64,000 bases of DNA, from contig NZ_RCDB01000001.1 in the NCBI RefSeq assembly GCF_003651225.1, positions 1-64,000 on the forward strand. The letters are read 5' to 3'. The notes under the pieces were generated by a model. The model was not told the DNA's origin. It searched no databases and saw only the letters and a list, made by a program, of their open reading frames with translations. How positions within the stretch are numbered: the first letter of the stretch is position 1; each line of letters starts with the position of its first letter. Source of the DNA: Microbacterium telephonicum (lineage in GTDB: Bacteria > Actinomycetota > Actinomycetes > Actinomycetales > Microbacteriaceae). A program made the translations under genes and the position numbers. Positions 1 to 7,694 of this stretch are shown here, piece by piece.

Positions 1-1
1 T

Positions 2-1000
2 GGCCGGATCACGAAGGGCCAGGTTCAGGTCATCACGGATGCCGGTGACGTCGTCCCCACTCATCGTCGGGCCGAGTTCGAGGCTGAAGCGATCGTCCAG
101 TGTGAGGGGCGCACCCCGAACCGGCTCCGCCCGATCCTGCAGCTCCTCGCGGAACGATTCACCGACCGCACGTTCACCGAACGTCACCAAGACGCCGCCG
201 CGGCCCGGTGCGTGCGGGTGTTTCCGGGACGGGATGGGATGTGCGACGTGGTCGCGACCGTCCCGACGGTGATCGGCGACGGGATCCTCGACCGCCTCAC
301 CCAGCAAGCACAGACCGTGATCGACGCCCGCGACCCGGAAGACGGGGATGAGCGCGGGATCGACGCGGTCCGCGCCGACGTGCTCACCGACCTGCTCCTC
401 GCCGGGACGCCCGCCCTCGATCCGACTGCGACCGGTGACCAGCCCGGGACGTTGGGTGCGATTCGCGCGCAGGTGCAGGTGGTCGTCCCGGCGCTCACGC
501 TGGTGGGTGCGGAGGAGGGTCCCGCGGATCTGGTGGGGCGTTCTCCGATCGATGCCGACACGGCTCGGTGTCTTGCCGCACAGTCCCCGTCGTTGACGAG
601 GTTGTTGACGGACCCGGTGCGTGGGTCGGTGATCGCGATCGACGCGTACCGTCCCGCTTGGTCGCAGCGCCGGTTCCTGCGGGCGAGGGATCAGCATTGC
701 CGGTTCCCGGGATGCCGGAGGGCGGCGATCCGGTGCGAGATCGACCACGCCCTCGGCGGCCCCACCACCCTCGGCAACCTCGCTCACCTGTGCCAACGGC
801 ATCACTCGATGAAGCAATTCACCCGCTGGCGGGTCCGACAACACCCGGGTGGTGTCCTGGAATGGACCTCACCCCTCGGCAGAACCTACCGCGAAGACGC
901 ACCCATGCCTCCCGTGACCTTCACCCCTGCCACCCCACCCGCCAGCACCCGCGGCGTCCTTCGAACCCGCCCCGTTCTGACCCCTCCGGGGGTTGAGTAG
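2..1000 (+). CDS. DUF222/HNH endonuclease, 5' end outside window
   Basis: The reading frame is open from base 2 and ends in TAG at 998-1000, so only the C-terminal 332 residues are here; an internal GTG at 212 is not the start. The last third holds an HNH nuclease module. It shows a C-x4-C zinc knuckle (CRFPGC), the CEIDH histidine-acid core, GGPT, GNLAHLC, and the terminal RHH pair. This arrangement, after a long DUF222-type helical region, is the multicopy HNH family common in Microbacteriaceae and mycobacteria. Members are presumed metal-dependent DNases but have no settled role. The stop codon lies inside a dispersed repeat (GGTTGAGTAG), so the repeat may have replaced the native 3' end. 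The family is clear; the substrate is unknown. Confidence 0.85.
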   Translation, partial: GRITKGQVQVITDAGDVVPTHRRAEFEAEAIVQCEGRTPNRLRPILQLLAERFTDRTFTERHQDAAAARCVRVFPGRDGMCDVVATVPTVIGDGILDRLTQQAQTVIDARDPEDGDERGIDAVRADVLTDLLLAGTPALDPTATGDQPGTLGAIRAQVQVVVPALTLVGAEEGPADLVGRSPIDADTARCLAAQSPSLTRLLTDPVRGSVIAIDAYRPAWSQRRFLRARDQHCRFPGCRRAAIRCEIDHALGGPTTLGNLAHLCQRHHSMKQFTRWRVRQHPGGVLEWTSPLGRTYREDAPMPPVTFTPATPPASTRGVLRTRPVLTPPGVE

Positions 1001-1227
1001 CCGGCGCAGCCGGCGTATCGAAACCCGCGCACCCACCCGCCCCGCCGAGGTCCGGGGCGTTTCGACTCGTCGCTACGCTCCTCGCTCAACGACCGGGAGC
1101 CGCCGCACCGCACCCACCGGTGGTTGAGTAGCGCGCGACGCGCGCGTATCGAAACCCGCGCACCCACCCGCCCCGCCGAGGTCCAACGCGTTTCGACTCG
1201 TCGCTACGCTCCTCACTCAACGACCGG
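991..1227. repeat. 131-bp tandem duplication of dispersed repeats A and B
   Basis: Two units lie 131 bp apart. Each has a 35-bp element A (991-1025 and 1122-1156; GGTTGAGTAG, a GC palindromic centre, then TATCGAAACC), a near-identical spacer, and a 39-bp element B (1058-1096 and 1189-1227; starts CGTTTCGACTCG, ends CTCAACGACCGG). The centres of A differ (CCGGCG-type versus GCGCGC-type) but remain self-complementary, which indicates hairpin conservation. B recurs at 32.8 kb and 63.2 kb. No gene lies between 1001 and 1284. Confidence 0.85.
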
Positions 1228-1284
1228 AAGCGGGCGGCGCGGCGCGGGGTTTCGTCGGCGCGGGGCGACGAGCAGGGTAGGGGG

Positions 1285-1698
1285 ATGAGAAGCATCCACG
1301 TCAGCCGAGTGATCACGGCTACTCCCGAAGCGGTCTACTCGTACGCCTCCGACCCGAGCAACCTGCCGAAATGGGCGTCGGAGCTGGCCCAGTCCGACGT
1401 CGTCCTCGACGGCGACACGCTCCTCGTCGACTCACCCATGGGACACGTCCGCGTGCGATTCGTCCCCCGCAACGACTTCGGCGTGCTCGACCACGGCGTC
1501 ATACTGCCGTCGGGCGACGTTGTGACGAACCCGTTCCGCGTCGTCGCGCATCCCGAGGGATCGGAGGTCGTCTTCACCGTGCGCCAACTCGAGCTCACCG
1601 ACGACGAATTCGACCGCGACGCCGCGACGGTCCGCGCCGACCTCGACACGCTCGCCGCCGCACTCAAAGACGAACCCGGAGACGAACCCGGGCGGTGA
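1285..1698 (+). CDS. SRPBCC-fold (polyketide cyclase/dehydrase-like) protein
   Basis: This 137-residue protein opens like the START/SRPBCC fold, a beta strand (IHVSRVITA) followed by TPEAVYSYASDPSNLPKWA, the usual helix that closes the hydrophobic pocket. A purine-rich AGGGGG stretch lies directly before the ATG. The family binds small hydrophobic ligands, and nothing here identifies the ligand. The gene stands alone between a repeat block and a convergent transporter. The charged C-terminal tail (EPGDEPGR) is probably disordered. The fold assignment is good; the function is unknown. Confidence 0.75.
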   Translation: MRSIHVSRVITATPEAVYSYASDPSNLPKWASELAQSDVVLDGDTLLVDSPMGHVRVRFVPRNDFGVLDHGVILPSGDVVTNPFRVVAHPEGSEVVFTVRQLELTDDEFDRDAATVRADLDTLAAALKDEPGDEPGR

Positions 1699-1710
1699 CA
1701 GGCTCGACCG

Positions 1711-2487
1711 CTACGACACCTCGTGCAACACGAACGCCGCGAGGAACCCGAGCGTCGCCCACAAGCCGGTGAGCATCCGCTGCTTCTCGAAAGCCTCCGG
1801 GATCATCGTGTTGCACACCATGGCGAGCAGTCCGCCCGCGGCGATCGTCGTGACGACGGCGGTCAGCTCCGCCGGCGCGGACTGGAACAGGAGGTAGCCC
1901 GCGCACGCGGCAACCACCGTGATCACCGCGATCCCACCCCACAGGCCGAACACGGCACCTGCGCCGCTGCCCTGACGTTTGAGCGCAGCCGTCGACCCGA
2001 GCCCTTCGGGGATGTTGCTGATCGCGACCGCGGCGACGATCGGCACACTGAGCCCACCGCCCCCGACGACCGACAGACCCATCACGATCGACTCGGGGAT
2101 GCCGTCGATGAGCGCGCCGGCCGCGATCGCGATTCCGCTCCCTCCGGCGAGCCCCGCCGCCGCGCGACGCGGGACGATGCCGGCCGGCCGCTCGGTCGTG
2201 CCTGCGGCTCCGCTCCGCGCGCGACGCGGCCGTGAGACCAGCGCGTCCGCGACGATGTAGAGCACCGCCCCCACGACGAATCCGACCACCGTCGCGACGA
2301 GCCCGCCGTCCGCACTCGCCTCCTCGACGAGCTCGAACGCCAGCGTCGAGATGAGCACACCGGCACCGATCGCCATGATCGCGGCGACGACCACCTGCGG
2401 GATACGCACGAACCACGCGGCGGCCGCGCCGAGCAGAAGCGCGCCGCCACCGATGATGCCGCTCAGCGCGGCGAGCCACAGACCCAC
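1711..2487 (-). CDS. ZIP-family divalent metal transporter
   Basis: A 258-residue polytopic membrane protein with about eight hydrophobic segments. Two family signatures are visible in the transmembrane metal path: an H/DGIPES-type motif (LIDGIPESIVMG) and SNIPEGLGST, the equivalents of the conserved HN.PEG and HE.PH helices of ZIP carriers (zinc/iron uptake). The loop between helices 3 and 4 is basic rather than His-rich. The GTG start at 2487 sits just downstream of a duplicated TAGGGT promoter-like element, so the mRNA may be leaderless. Metal specificity cannot be read from the sequence. Confidence 0.8.
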   Translation of the reverse strand: MGLWLAALSGIIGGGALLLGAAAAWFVRIPQVVVAAIMAIGAGVLISTLAFELVEEASADGGLVATVVGFVVGAVLYIVADALVSRPRRARSGAAGTTERPAGIVPRRAAAGLAGGSGIAIAAGALIDGIPESIVMGLSVVGGGGLSVPIVAAVAISNIPEGLGSTAALKRQGSGAGAVFGLWGGIAVITVVAACAGYLLFQSAPAELTAVVTTIAAGGLLAMVCNTMIPEAFEKQRMLTGLWATLGFLAAFVLHEVS

Positions 2488-2523
2488 GGCGCCACCCTAG
2501 ACCTCGGCGCCACCCTAGACCTC
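2488..2523 (-). promoter_or_regulatory. 18-bp tandem duplication carrying two -10-like boxes
   Basis: Two exact copies of GGCGCCACCCTAGACCTC (2488-2505 and 2506-2523) abut the GTG of the ZIP transporter. Read on the minus strand each contains TAGGGT, a plausible -10. From the proximal copy, transcription would begin at about the GTG. The promoter role is inferred. Confidence 0.4.
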
Positions 2524-2538
2524 AGCGCCGCGCGCCGC

Positions 2539-3480
2539 TCAGCGGCGTCGTGACACGCGGGTCCCACCCGAACGTTCGCGGCTCCATCGAGCCGCCGACG
2601 CGCTCAAACCGGGCGCGCGCGACGGTGCACGCCGCACGGCCGGCCGACCGGTCGCACGCGCGTCGACGGTCGGGCGCGAGACGATCGCAGGACGGCGGCG
2701 AGGCGCGCGCGCGACGTGCGCGACCAGCGCCGACGGCCGGTGCTCGACCACCGCGACACGCGGCTCGGCCGCCACGACGGCAGCAGCCGCCGGCGCGGGA
2801 GCGGTCACCTCCGCGTGCACGGTGTGCGACAGCGTCGCCAGCCAGGCGAAGAAAAGCCCGAACATCACGAGTTCCATCAGCGCGAGCGTGACGACCTCGG
2901 CCACGAGCAGACCGACGAACGCCACGAAGACGACGGCGCACACGATCGTGAACATGCGGATGCGGGCGAAGACGACGCGCAGCATCCGCGGGGCGGTCGA
3001 CATGAGGCCGGCGAACGCGGCCGTCATCATCATCGCGGCCGCGTCGTGCAGCGGCTTGATCGTGTTCTCGGGAACGAGGCCGACCATCATGATGCCGACG
3101 CTCGCGAACACGCACAGCGCCGGGATCACCACGGCCGCGCGACGCCGCACACCCCGCGCACGCAACCGGAAGAGGTCGAGCCACAACCGGACCGCGAACG
3201 CCGACGACGCGGTCCCCGCGACGATCAGCCCGCCGTTGAACGCGAGCGACGAGAAGTCGCCGAACACCCCCAGCCGGCTGAACGCCTGCGTCCACCACAT
3301 GCGATCCTGCGTCGTCAGCGCGGAGATGACGACGCTCGTCGACAGCACCGTCATCGACAGCAGGATGAGGCGCAACGACGTCGCTCGAGAGGCGAACGAG
3401 CGGGCCAAGACCTCGATGCTTCCCCACCCTCCCGAAGGCGCGGCGAGGGCAGGGGTCGCAGAAGAGAAGGGGGGAAGCAT
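2539..3480 (-). CDS. DUF998 family integral membrane protein
   Basis: 313 residues. After a short N-terminus come about six hydrophobic helices (roughly residues 38-225) in the DUF998 pattern. A long low-complexity tail follows (about residues 230-313), rich in Ala, Arg and Pro and probably cytoplasmic. The biochemical role of DUF998 is unknown. A TATACA box on the minus strand at 3503-3498 places transcription about 10 nt before the ATG at 3480. A later internal start near the first helix is possible, because the first 25 residues look atypical. Confidence 0.7.
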   Translation of the reverse strand: MLPPFSSATPALAAPSGGWGSIEVLARSFASRATSLRLILLSMTVLSTSVVISALTTQDRMWWTQAFSRLGVFGDFSSLAFNGGLIVAGTASSAFAVRLWLDLFRLRARGVRRRAAVVIPALCVFASVGIMMVGLVPENTIKPLHDAAAMMMTAAFAGLMSTAPRMLRVVFARIRMFTIVCAVVFVAFVGLLVAEVVTLALMELVMFGLFFAWLATLSHTVHAEVTAPAPAAAAVVAAEPRVAVVEHRPSALVAHVARAPRRRPAIVSRPTVDARATGRPAVRRAPSRAPGLSASAARWSRERSGGTRVSRRR

Positions 3481-3532
3481 AGCCGAAAGCTACCGGATGT
3501 ATATGTCCTTATGCACACAGAGGCATTTCCGG

Positions 3533-4165
3533 TCAGCGGCACGCCCCAGCCGAAAGGTCGGCGACGACGCCCTCGGCGACCGTCCAGTAGCGGGCGTAGT
3601 GCTGTGGATCCTTGTTCACTTGCGTCCGATGCGCGACGAGCGTCGGCTCCAGCTGCGACCGCTCGGGCTCCGGAACCCGCACGACCATCGCGTGATAGAA
3701 CAGCGACGCCGCCGTGTACGGATCGAGCCGCTGCTCCCGCGTACCCCACCCGTCCTGCTGCTGGAACAGCCCGATCGACGTCGTCCGACTGCCGTCGGGG
3801 TTCGTGACGCCGTCCGTCTCCCAGTCGCCATAGTCGATGTTGCGCAGGCTCGACTCCCCCATCGCCGTCATCACCGCGATGGTCTGATCGCGCACCGGGA
3901 GCCCGGCATCCGCGCCCGCGGCGACGATGGTCTGCGCGTTCGCGAGCTGCTCGTCGCTGAATCGCACGAGCGACGACGTGCACACCGGCGCGACCTCGAG
4001 GTCGAGGGAGGCGGCCTGCACAACGGCGAATCCGCCGAGCGCGAGCGCCGGCGCCCACACGCCCGCCACCGCCGCACCCACGCCCCACCGCCGCAGCCGC
4101 GCGAGCTGCGCACGACGCGACCTGCCGCGCGAACGTCGGCGGGAGGAGGATGCCGGACGCGCCAT
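3533..4165 (-). CDS. membrane-anchored lysozyme-like/transglycosylase-like protein
   Basis: From ATG 4165 the protein is 210 residues; starts at ATG 4177 or GTG 4210 (abutting the tetR stop) are alternatives. A very basic N-terminus (RRRSRGRSRRAQ) precedes one hydrophobic segment. The exported domain carries IVAAGADAGLP, AVMTAMGESSLRN, DYGDWETDG and SIGLFQQQDGWGT. This pattern (catalytic-type Glu in MGES, then SxGLFQQ) is typical of small actinobacterial lysozyme-superfamily proteins that act on or bind peptidoglycan. Such proteins are often mislabelled as heavy-metal transporters. Activity has not been shown for the group; the fold assignment is an inference from these motifs. Confidence 0.65.
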   Translation of the reverse strand: MARPASSSRRRSRGRSRRAQLARLRRWGVGAAVAGVWAPALALGGFAVVQAASLDLEVAPVCTSSLVRFSDEQLANAQTIVAAGADAGLPVRDQTIAVMTAMGESSLRNIDYGDWETDGVTNPDGSRTTSIGLFQQQDGWGTREQRLDPYTAASLFYHAMVVRVPEPERSQLEPTLVAHRTQVNKDPQHYARYWTVAEGVVADLSAGACR

Positions 4166-4210
4166 GCCGGGAATCATGCCACGCCCCGCTGACCCGAACC
4201 CGTGCGCCAC

Positions 4211-4855
4211 CTATCCCGTCAACTCGCCTCGCTCGAGTCCGAGCATCGCCTCGACCGCCAACGCCATCAGGGTGCGCCGCTCCCCGGTGTCGCGCCAGCG
4301 CACGAGCGCGTGCGCGTTGAGCCCGTCGATCATCCCGAGGATCTGCACCGCGACGGCCCGCGGATCGGCGACCCGGAACCGCCCCATCGACACCCCGGCC
4401 GCCACGAGCGACTCGAGATAGCCCTCCCAGTCGTCCATCGCCGCCCGCACCGCGGCGCCGAGCACCTCGCCGCCGAGCCCCCAGGACTGCACCCACACGC
4501 GGGTCACGGCGTCGTGAGTTCCGTCGAGCAGCAGGCTCAGCAGCATCCGCACCGCCGCGGTCGGGTCGGGCGCGGCGTCGGTCAGCGCCCGCAGCTCCGC
4601 CAGCTCGTCGGTGACGATGACCGTGAACGTCCGCGCGGTCAGCTCGTCCATGCTCGGCTCGTAGTGCGCCACGAGTCCGGAGGCCACCCGCATCCGCGCC
4701 GCCACCGCACGCAGCGTGACACCGCTCAACCCCTGCTCGAGCGCGAGCTCCCGCGCGGCCGCGGCGACCTCGGCGCGACGCTGACCGGCGCTGCGCCGCA
4801 CGCGGGGCGTGGCACCGCGCTCATCCGTGCCAGGGGAGGCATCCGTTGACGTCAC
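4211..4855 (-). CDS. TetR-family repressor, likely of the agmatine deiminase operon
   Basis: 214 residues. Residues about 25-70 form the TetR helix-turn-helix (VTLRAVAARMRVASGLVAHYEPSMDEL). The rest is a helical ligand-binding domain of the BetI/TetR_C_6 type. The gene is divergent from the deiminase operon, with 62 bp and a perfect inverted repeat between them. A promoter on the minus strand (TTGATC at 4889-4884, CAGAAT at 4868-4863, 17-bp spacing) puts transcription at about the ATG, so tetR looks leaderless and its -35 lies inside the operator, which suggests autoregulation. The ligand is probably a guanidino or polyamine compound, inferred only from the neighbours. Confidence 0.85.
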   Translation of the reverse strand: MTSTDASPGTDERGATPRVRRSAGQRRAEVAAAARELALEQGLSGVTLRAVAARMRVASGLVAHYEPSMDELTARTFTVIVTDELAELRALTDAAPDPTAAVRMLLSLLLDGTHDAVTRVWVQSWGLGGEVLGAAVRAAMDDWEGYLESLVAAGVSMGRFRVADPRAVAVQILGMIDGLNAHALVRWRDTGERRTLMALAVEAMLGLERGELTG

Positions 4856-4862
4856 GCCCTCG

Positions 4863-4899
4863 ATTCTGTACTGTCATCCCGAATTGATCAAGTGATCAA
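4863..4899. promoter_or_regulatory. operator TTGATCA-AG-TGATCAA with tetR promoter
   Basis: 4884-4899 is a perfect 7-bp inverted repeat with a 2-bp spacer, the size expected for a TetR dimer site. It overlaps the tetR -35 and lies 18 bp before the deiminase ATG, where the ribosome site GGAGG (4906-4910) also sits, so binding would block both directions. Operator function is inferred from position and symmetry. Confidence 0.65.
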
Positions 4900-4917
4900 C
4901 AACCATGGAGGTTCCAG

Positions 4918-5958
4918 ATGGCCTGGCGCATGCCCGCGGAGACCGCCCCGCACGAACGCACCTGGATGGCGTTCCCCCGAGAGGGCCTCACCCTCGGCGA
5001 CACCGACGCGCAGCGCACCGCCGGCTACGAGACCTGGACCGCCGTCGCGCGCGCCGTCGCCGAGTTCGAGCCCGTCACGATGCTCGTCGACCCGACCGAG
5101 ACCGCCCGCGCCCGCCGACTCCTCGGCGACCACGCCACCCTGCTCGAGACGCCCGTCGACGAGTTCTGGATGCGCGACCACGGCCCCACCTTCGTCGTCG
5201 ACGACGAGCGCCCCGGCGTGCTCGGCGCCGTCGACTGGATCTTCAACGGGTGGGGTGCCCCCGACTGGGCGCAGTGGCGGCTCTCGGCCGCCCACGCCCG
5301 CACGGTCGCTGCCCACCTCGGCGCCGAGCTCGTCAGCTCGGTGCTCGTCAACGAGGGCGGCGGCATCCACGTCGACGGCGAGGGCACCGTGCTGCTGACC
5401 GACACCGTGCAGCTCGACCCGCGCCGCAACCCCTTCGCCGACCGCTCCCGCGTCGAGGCCGAGATGGCCCGCACGCTCGGCACGACGACCGCGATCTGGC
5501 TGCCGCGCGGCCTCACCCGCGACTACGACGACATGGGCACCAACGGCCACGTCGACATCGTCGCGACCTTCGCGACCCCGGGTCGCGTCCTGCTGCACGC
5601 CCAGCAGGATGCCGGCCACCCCGACCATGCGGTCATGCCCGAGATCCGCGCCGCCCTCGCCGAGGCGACGGATGCCGCCGGTCGCCGCCTCGAGATCGTC
5701 GACCTGCCCGCTCCCGCCGCGCTGCGCGACGAGGAGGGCTTCGTCGACTGGAGCTACGTCAACCACCTCGTCGTGAACGGCGGCGTCATCGCGTGCGGCT
5801 TCGGCGACCCGGTCGCCGACGACCGCGCCCGCGGCATCCTCGCCGACGTCTACCCCGGTCGCCGCGTGGTCACCGTCGACGCGCGCGAGCTGTTCGCCCG
5901 GGGCGGCGGCATCCACTGCATCACCCAGCAGCAGCCCGTCACGGCGGTGGCCCCGTGA
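4918..5958 (+). CDS. agmatine deiminase family (peptidylarginine deiminase fold)
   Basis: A 346-residue guanidino-group-modifying hydrolase. All active-site blocks are present: WMRDHGP (substrate-guanidine Asp/Arg-His), NEGGGIHVDGEG, TNGHVDIVATF (catalytic His and Asp), and GGGIHCITQQQP with the nucleophilic Cys334 near the C-terminus. Agmatine deiminases convert agmatine to N-carbamoylputrescine plus ammonia. The length suits the bacterial family. A strong GGAGG ribosome site supports the ATG. The stop overlaps the next start (GTGA), so it is translationally coupled to the amidase. The exact guanidino substrate is inferred. Confidence 0.88.
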   Translation: MAWRMPAETAPHERTWMAFPREGLTLGDTDAQRTAGYETWTAVARAVAEFEPVTMLVDPTETARARRLLGDHATLLETPVDEFWMRDHGPTFVVDDERPGVLGAVDWIFNGWGAPDWAQWRLSAAHARTVAAHLGAELVSSVLVNEGGGIHVDGEGTVLLTDTVQLDPRRNPFADRSRVEAEMARTLGTTTAIWLPRGLTRDYDDMGTNGHVDIVATFATPGRVLLHAQQDAGHPDHAVMPEIRAALAEATDAAGRRLEIVDLPAPAALRDEEGFVDWSYVNHLVVNGGVIACGFGDPVADDRARGILADVYPGRRVVTVDARELFARGGGIHCITQQQPVTAVAP

Positions 5959-7694
5959 TCGACGTCGTCGAGGCGACGATCGCCGACCTCCGCGCCGCGC
6001 TGGAGGCGGGCACGACGACCGCCGTCGACCTCGTCCGCGCCTCCCTCGCACGCATCGACGCCTATGACGGGCCCGACAGCGACACCGCCCTCAACGCCGT
6101 CGTGGTGCGCAACCCCGGGGCCCTCGCCGAGGCGGCGGCCTCCGATGCGCGCCGCGCCGCGGGTGCGGTGCTCGGCCCACTCGACGGCATCCCGTACACG
6201 GCGAAGGACAGCTACCTCGTCCGCGACCTCACCGCCGCCGCCGGCAGCCCCGCCTTCGCGCACCTCGTCGCCCAGTGGGACGCGTTCACGATCGCGCGGC
6301 TGCGCGCGGCGGGCGCCGTCTGCCTCGGGCTCACGAACATGCCCCCGATGGCCAACGGCGGCATGCAGCGCGGCGTCTACGGGCGCGCCGAAAGCCCCTA
6401 CAACGCCGCCTTCCTCACGGCCCCGTTCGCGTCCGGCTCCTCCAACGGCTCCGGCACCGCCACCGCGGCGAGCTTCGCCGCCTTCGGCCTCGGCGAGGAG
6501 ACGTGGTCGAGCGGCCGCGGACCGGCCAGCAACAACGCCCTTTGCGCCTACACACCCTCGCGCGGCGTCATCTCCGTGCGCGGCAACTGGCCGCTCGTGC
6601 CCACGATGGACGTCGTCGTGCCGCACACGCGCACGATGGCCGACCTCCTCGAGGTGCTCGACGTGATCGTCGCCGACGATCCCGAGACCCGCGGCGACTT
6701 CTGGCGCGCGCAGACCTGGGTGCCGCTGCCCCGCGCCGGCGACGTGCGCCCCGCGTCCTACCCCGCCCTCGCCGTCGGCGCGTCGCTGCAGGGGCTGCGC
6801 ATCGGCATCCCGGCGATGTACCTCGGGCAGGACCCGGATGCCGGCACCGCCGCCCCCGGCGAGACACCCGGTATCGGCGGCCCGACGGGGCAGCGCATCA
6901 CGCCGCGGCCGTCATCACTCGCCCTGTGGGAGCACGCCCGGGCCGACCTCGAGGCCGCCGGCGCGGAGGTCGTCGTCACCGACTTCCCCGTCGTCTCGCG
7001 CTACGAGAACGATCGGCCCGGCGCCGGCTCGATCGCGACGAACGGGCGCGTCACCCCCGAGTTCCTCCGGCACGAGATCGTCGACCTGTCGGCGTGGGCG
7101 TGGGACGACTTCCTGCGCGCGAACGGCGACCCGGCGCTCCCCGACCTCTCCGGCGTCGACGGCGCCCGCATCTTCCCGCAGCCGCACGGCGCGCTGCCCG
7201 ACCGCTACACCGGGTTCGACGACGACATCGCCGAGTACCCCGAGTGGGTGCGCCGTCATCCGCACGTGAAGGCGATCACCGACATCCCGCACCTCGCCGA
7301 CGGCCTCGCCGGCCTCGAGCGCACCCGCCGCGAAGACCTCGAGGACTGGATGGACGCGCTGTCCCTCGACCTCGTCGTCTTCCCCGCCGTCGCCGACGTC
7401 GGGGCCGCCGACATGGATGTCGACACCGCATCCGCCGACCTCGGCTGGCGCAACGGCGTCTGGATCGCCAACGGCAACCTCGCGGTCCGCCACCTCGGCA
7501 TCCCCACCGTGACCGTCCCGATGGGCACGATGGACGACATCGGCATGCCCGTCGGCCTGACCTTCGCGGGCCGCGCCTATGACGACACCGCGCTGCTGCG
7601 GGCGGCATCCGCCTTCGAAGCCCTCCGACCGCGGCGCACCGCCCCGCCCCGCACCCCCCGACTCCCCTCGCCCGACCAGGAGCCCACCCCATGA
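5955..7694 (+). CDS. amidase-signature hydrolase in the deiminase operon
   Basis: The GTG start at 5955 overlaps the deiminase TGA. 579 residues, amidase-signature (AS) family. The Ser-cisSer-Lys triad can be placed: Lys84 in YTAKDSY, cis-Ser in the 160-163 region (ASGSSNGSG), and the nucleophile Ser186. Around Ser186 the usual GTDTGGSIRIPA block reads GEETWSSGRGPA, so the Gly-Gly oxyanion segment is Trp-Ser. Position in the operon suggests it opens the carbamoyl or another amide of the deiminase product; the known N-carbamoylputrescine amidase belongs to the nitrilase family instead. The substrate is unproven. The C-terminal 25 residues are Pro/Arg-rich and overlap the next gene's ATG. Confidence 0.85.
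   Translation: MIDVVEATIADLRAALEAGTTTAVDLVRASLARIDAYDGPDSDTALNAVVVRNPGALAEAAASDARRAAGAVLGPLDGIPYTAKDSYLVRDLTAAAGSPAFAHLVAQWDAFTIARLRAAGAVCLGLTNMPPMANGGMQRGVYGRAESPYNAAFLTAPFASGSSNGSGTATAASFAAFGLGEETWSSGRGPASNNALCAYTPSRGVISVRGNWPLVPTMDVVVPHTRTMADLLEVLDVIVADDPETRGDFWRAQTWVPLPRAGDVRPASYPALAVGASLQGLRIGIPAMYLGQDPDAGTAAPGETPGIGGPTGQRITPRPSSLALWEHARADLEAAGAEVVVTDFPVVSRYENDRPGAGSIATNGRVTPEFLRHEIVDLSAWAWDDFLRANGDPALPDLSGVDGARIFPQPHGALPDRYTGFDDDIAEYPEWVRRHPHVKAITDIPHLADGLAGLERTRREDLEDWMDALSLDLVVFPAVADVGAADMDVDTASADLGWRNGVWIANGNLAVRHLGIPTVTVPMGTMDDIGMPVGLTFAGRAYDDTALLRAASAFEALRPRRTAPPRTPRLPSPDQEPTP

Noticed and set aside
2716-4192. Long plus-strand ORFs opposite the DUF998, lysozyme-like and TetR genes
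   Set aside because: Arg/Pro/His-rich shadow frames typical of high-GC DNA; the minus-strand genes have recognisable domains.
4905-7694. Single 929-residue deiminase-region ORF
   Set aside because: It is the antiphase of the deiminase that happens to stay open into the amidase frame; true starts are 4918 and 5955.
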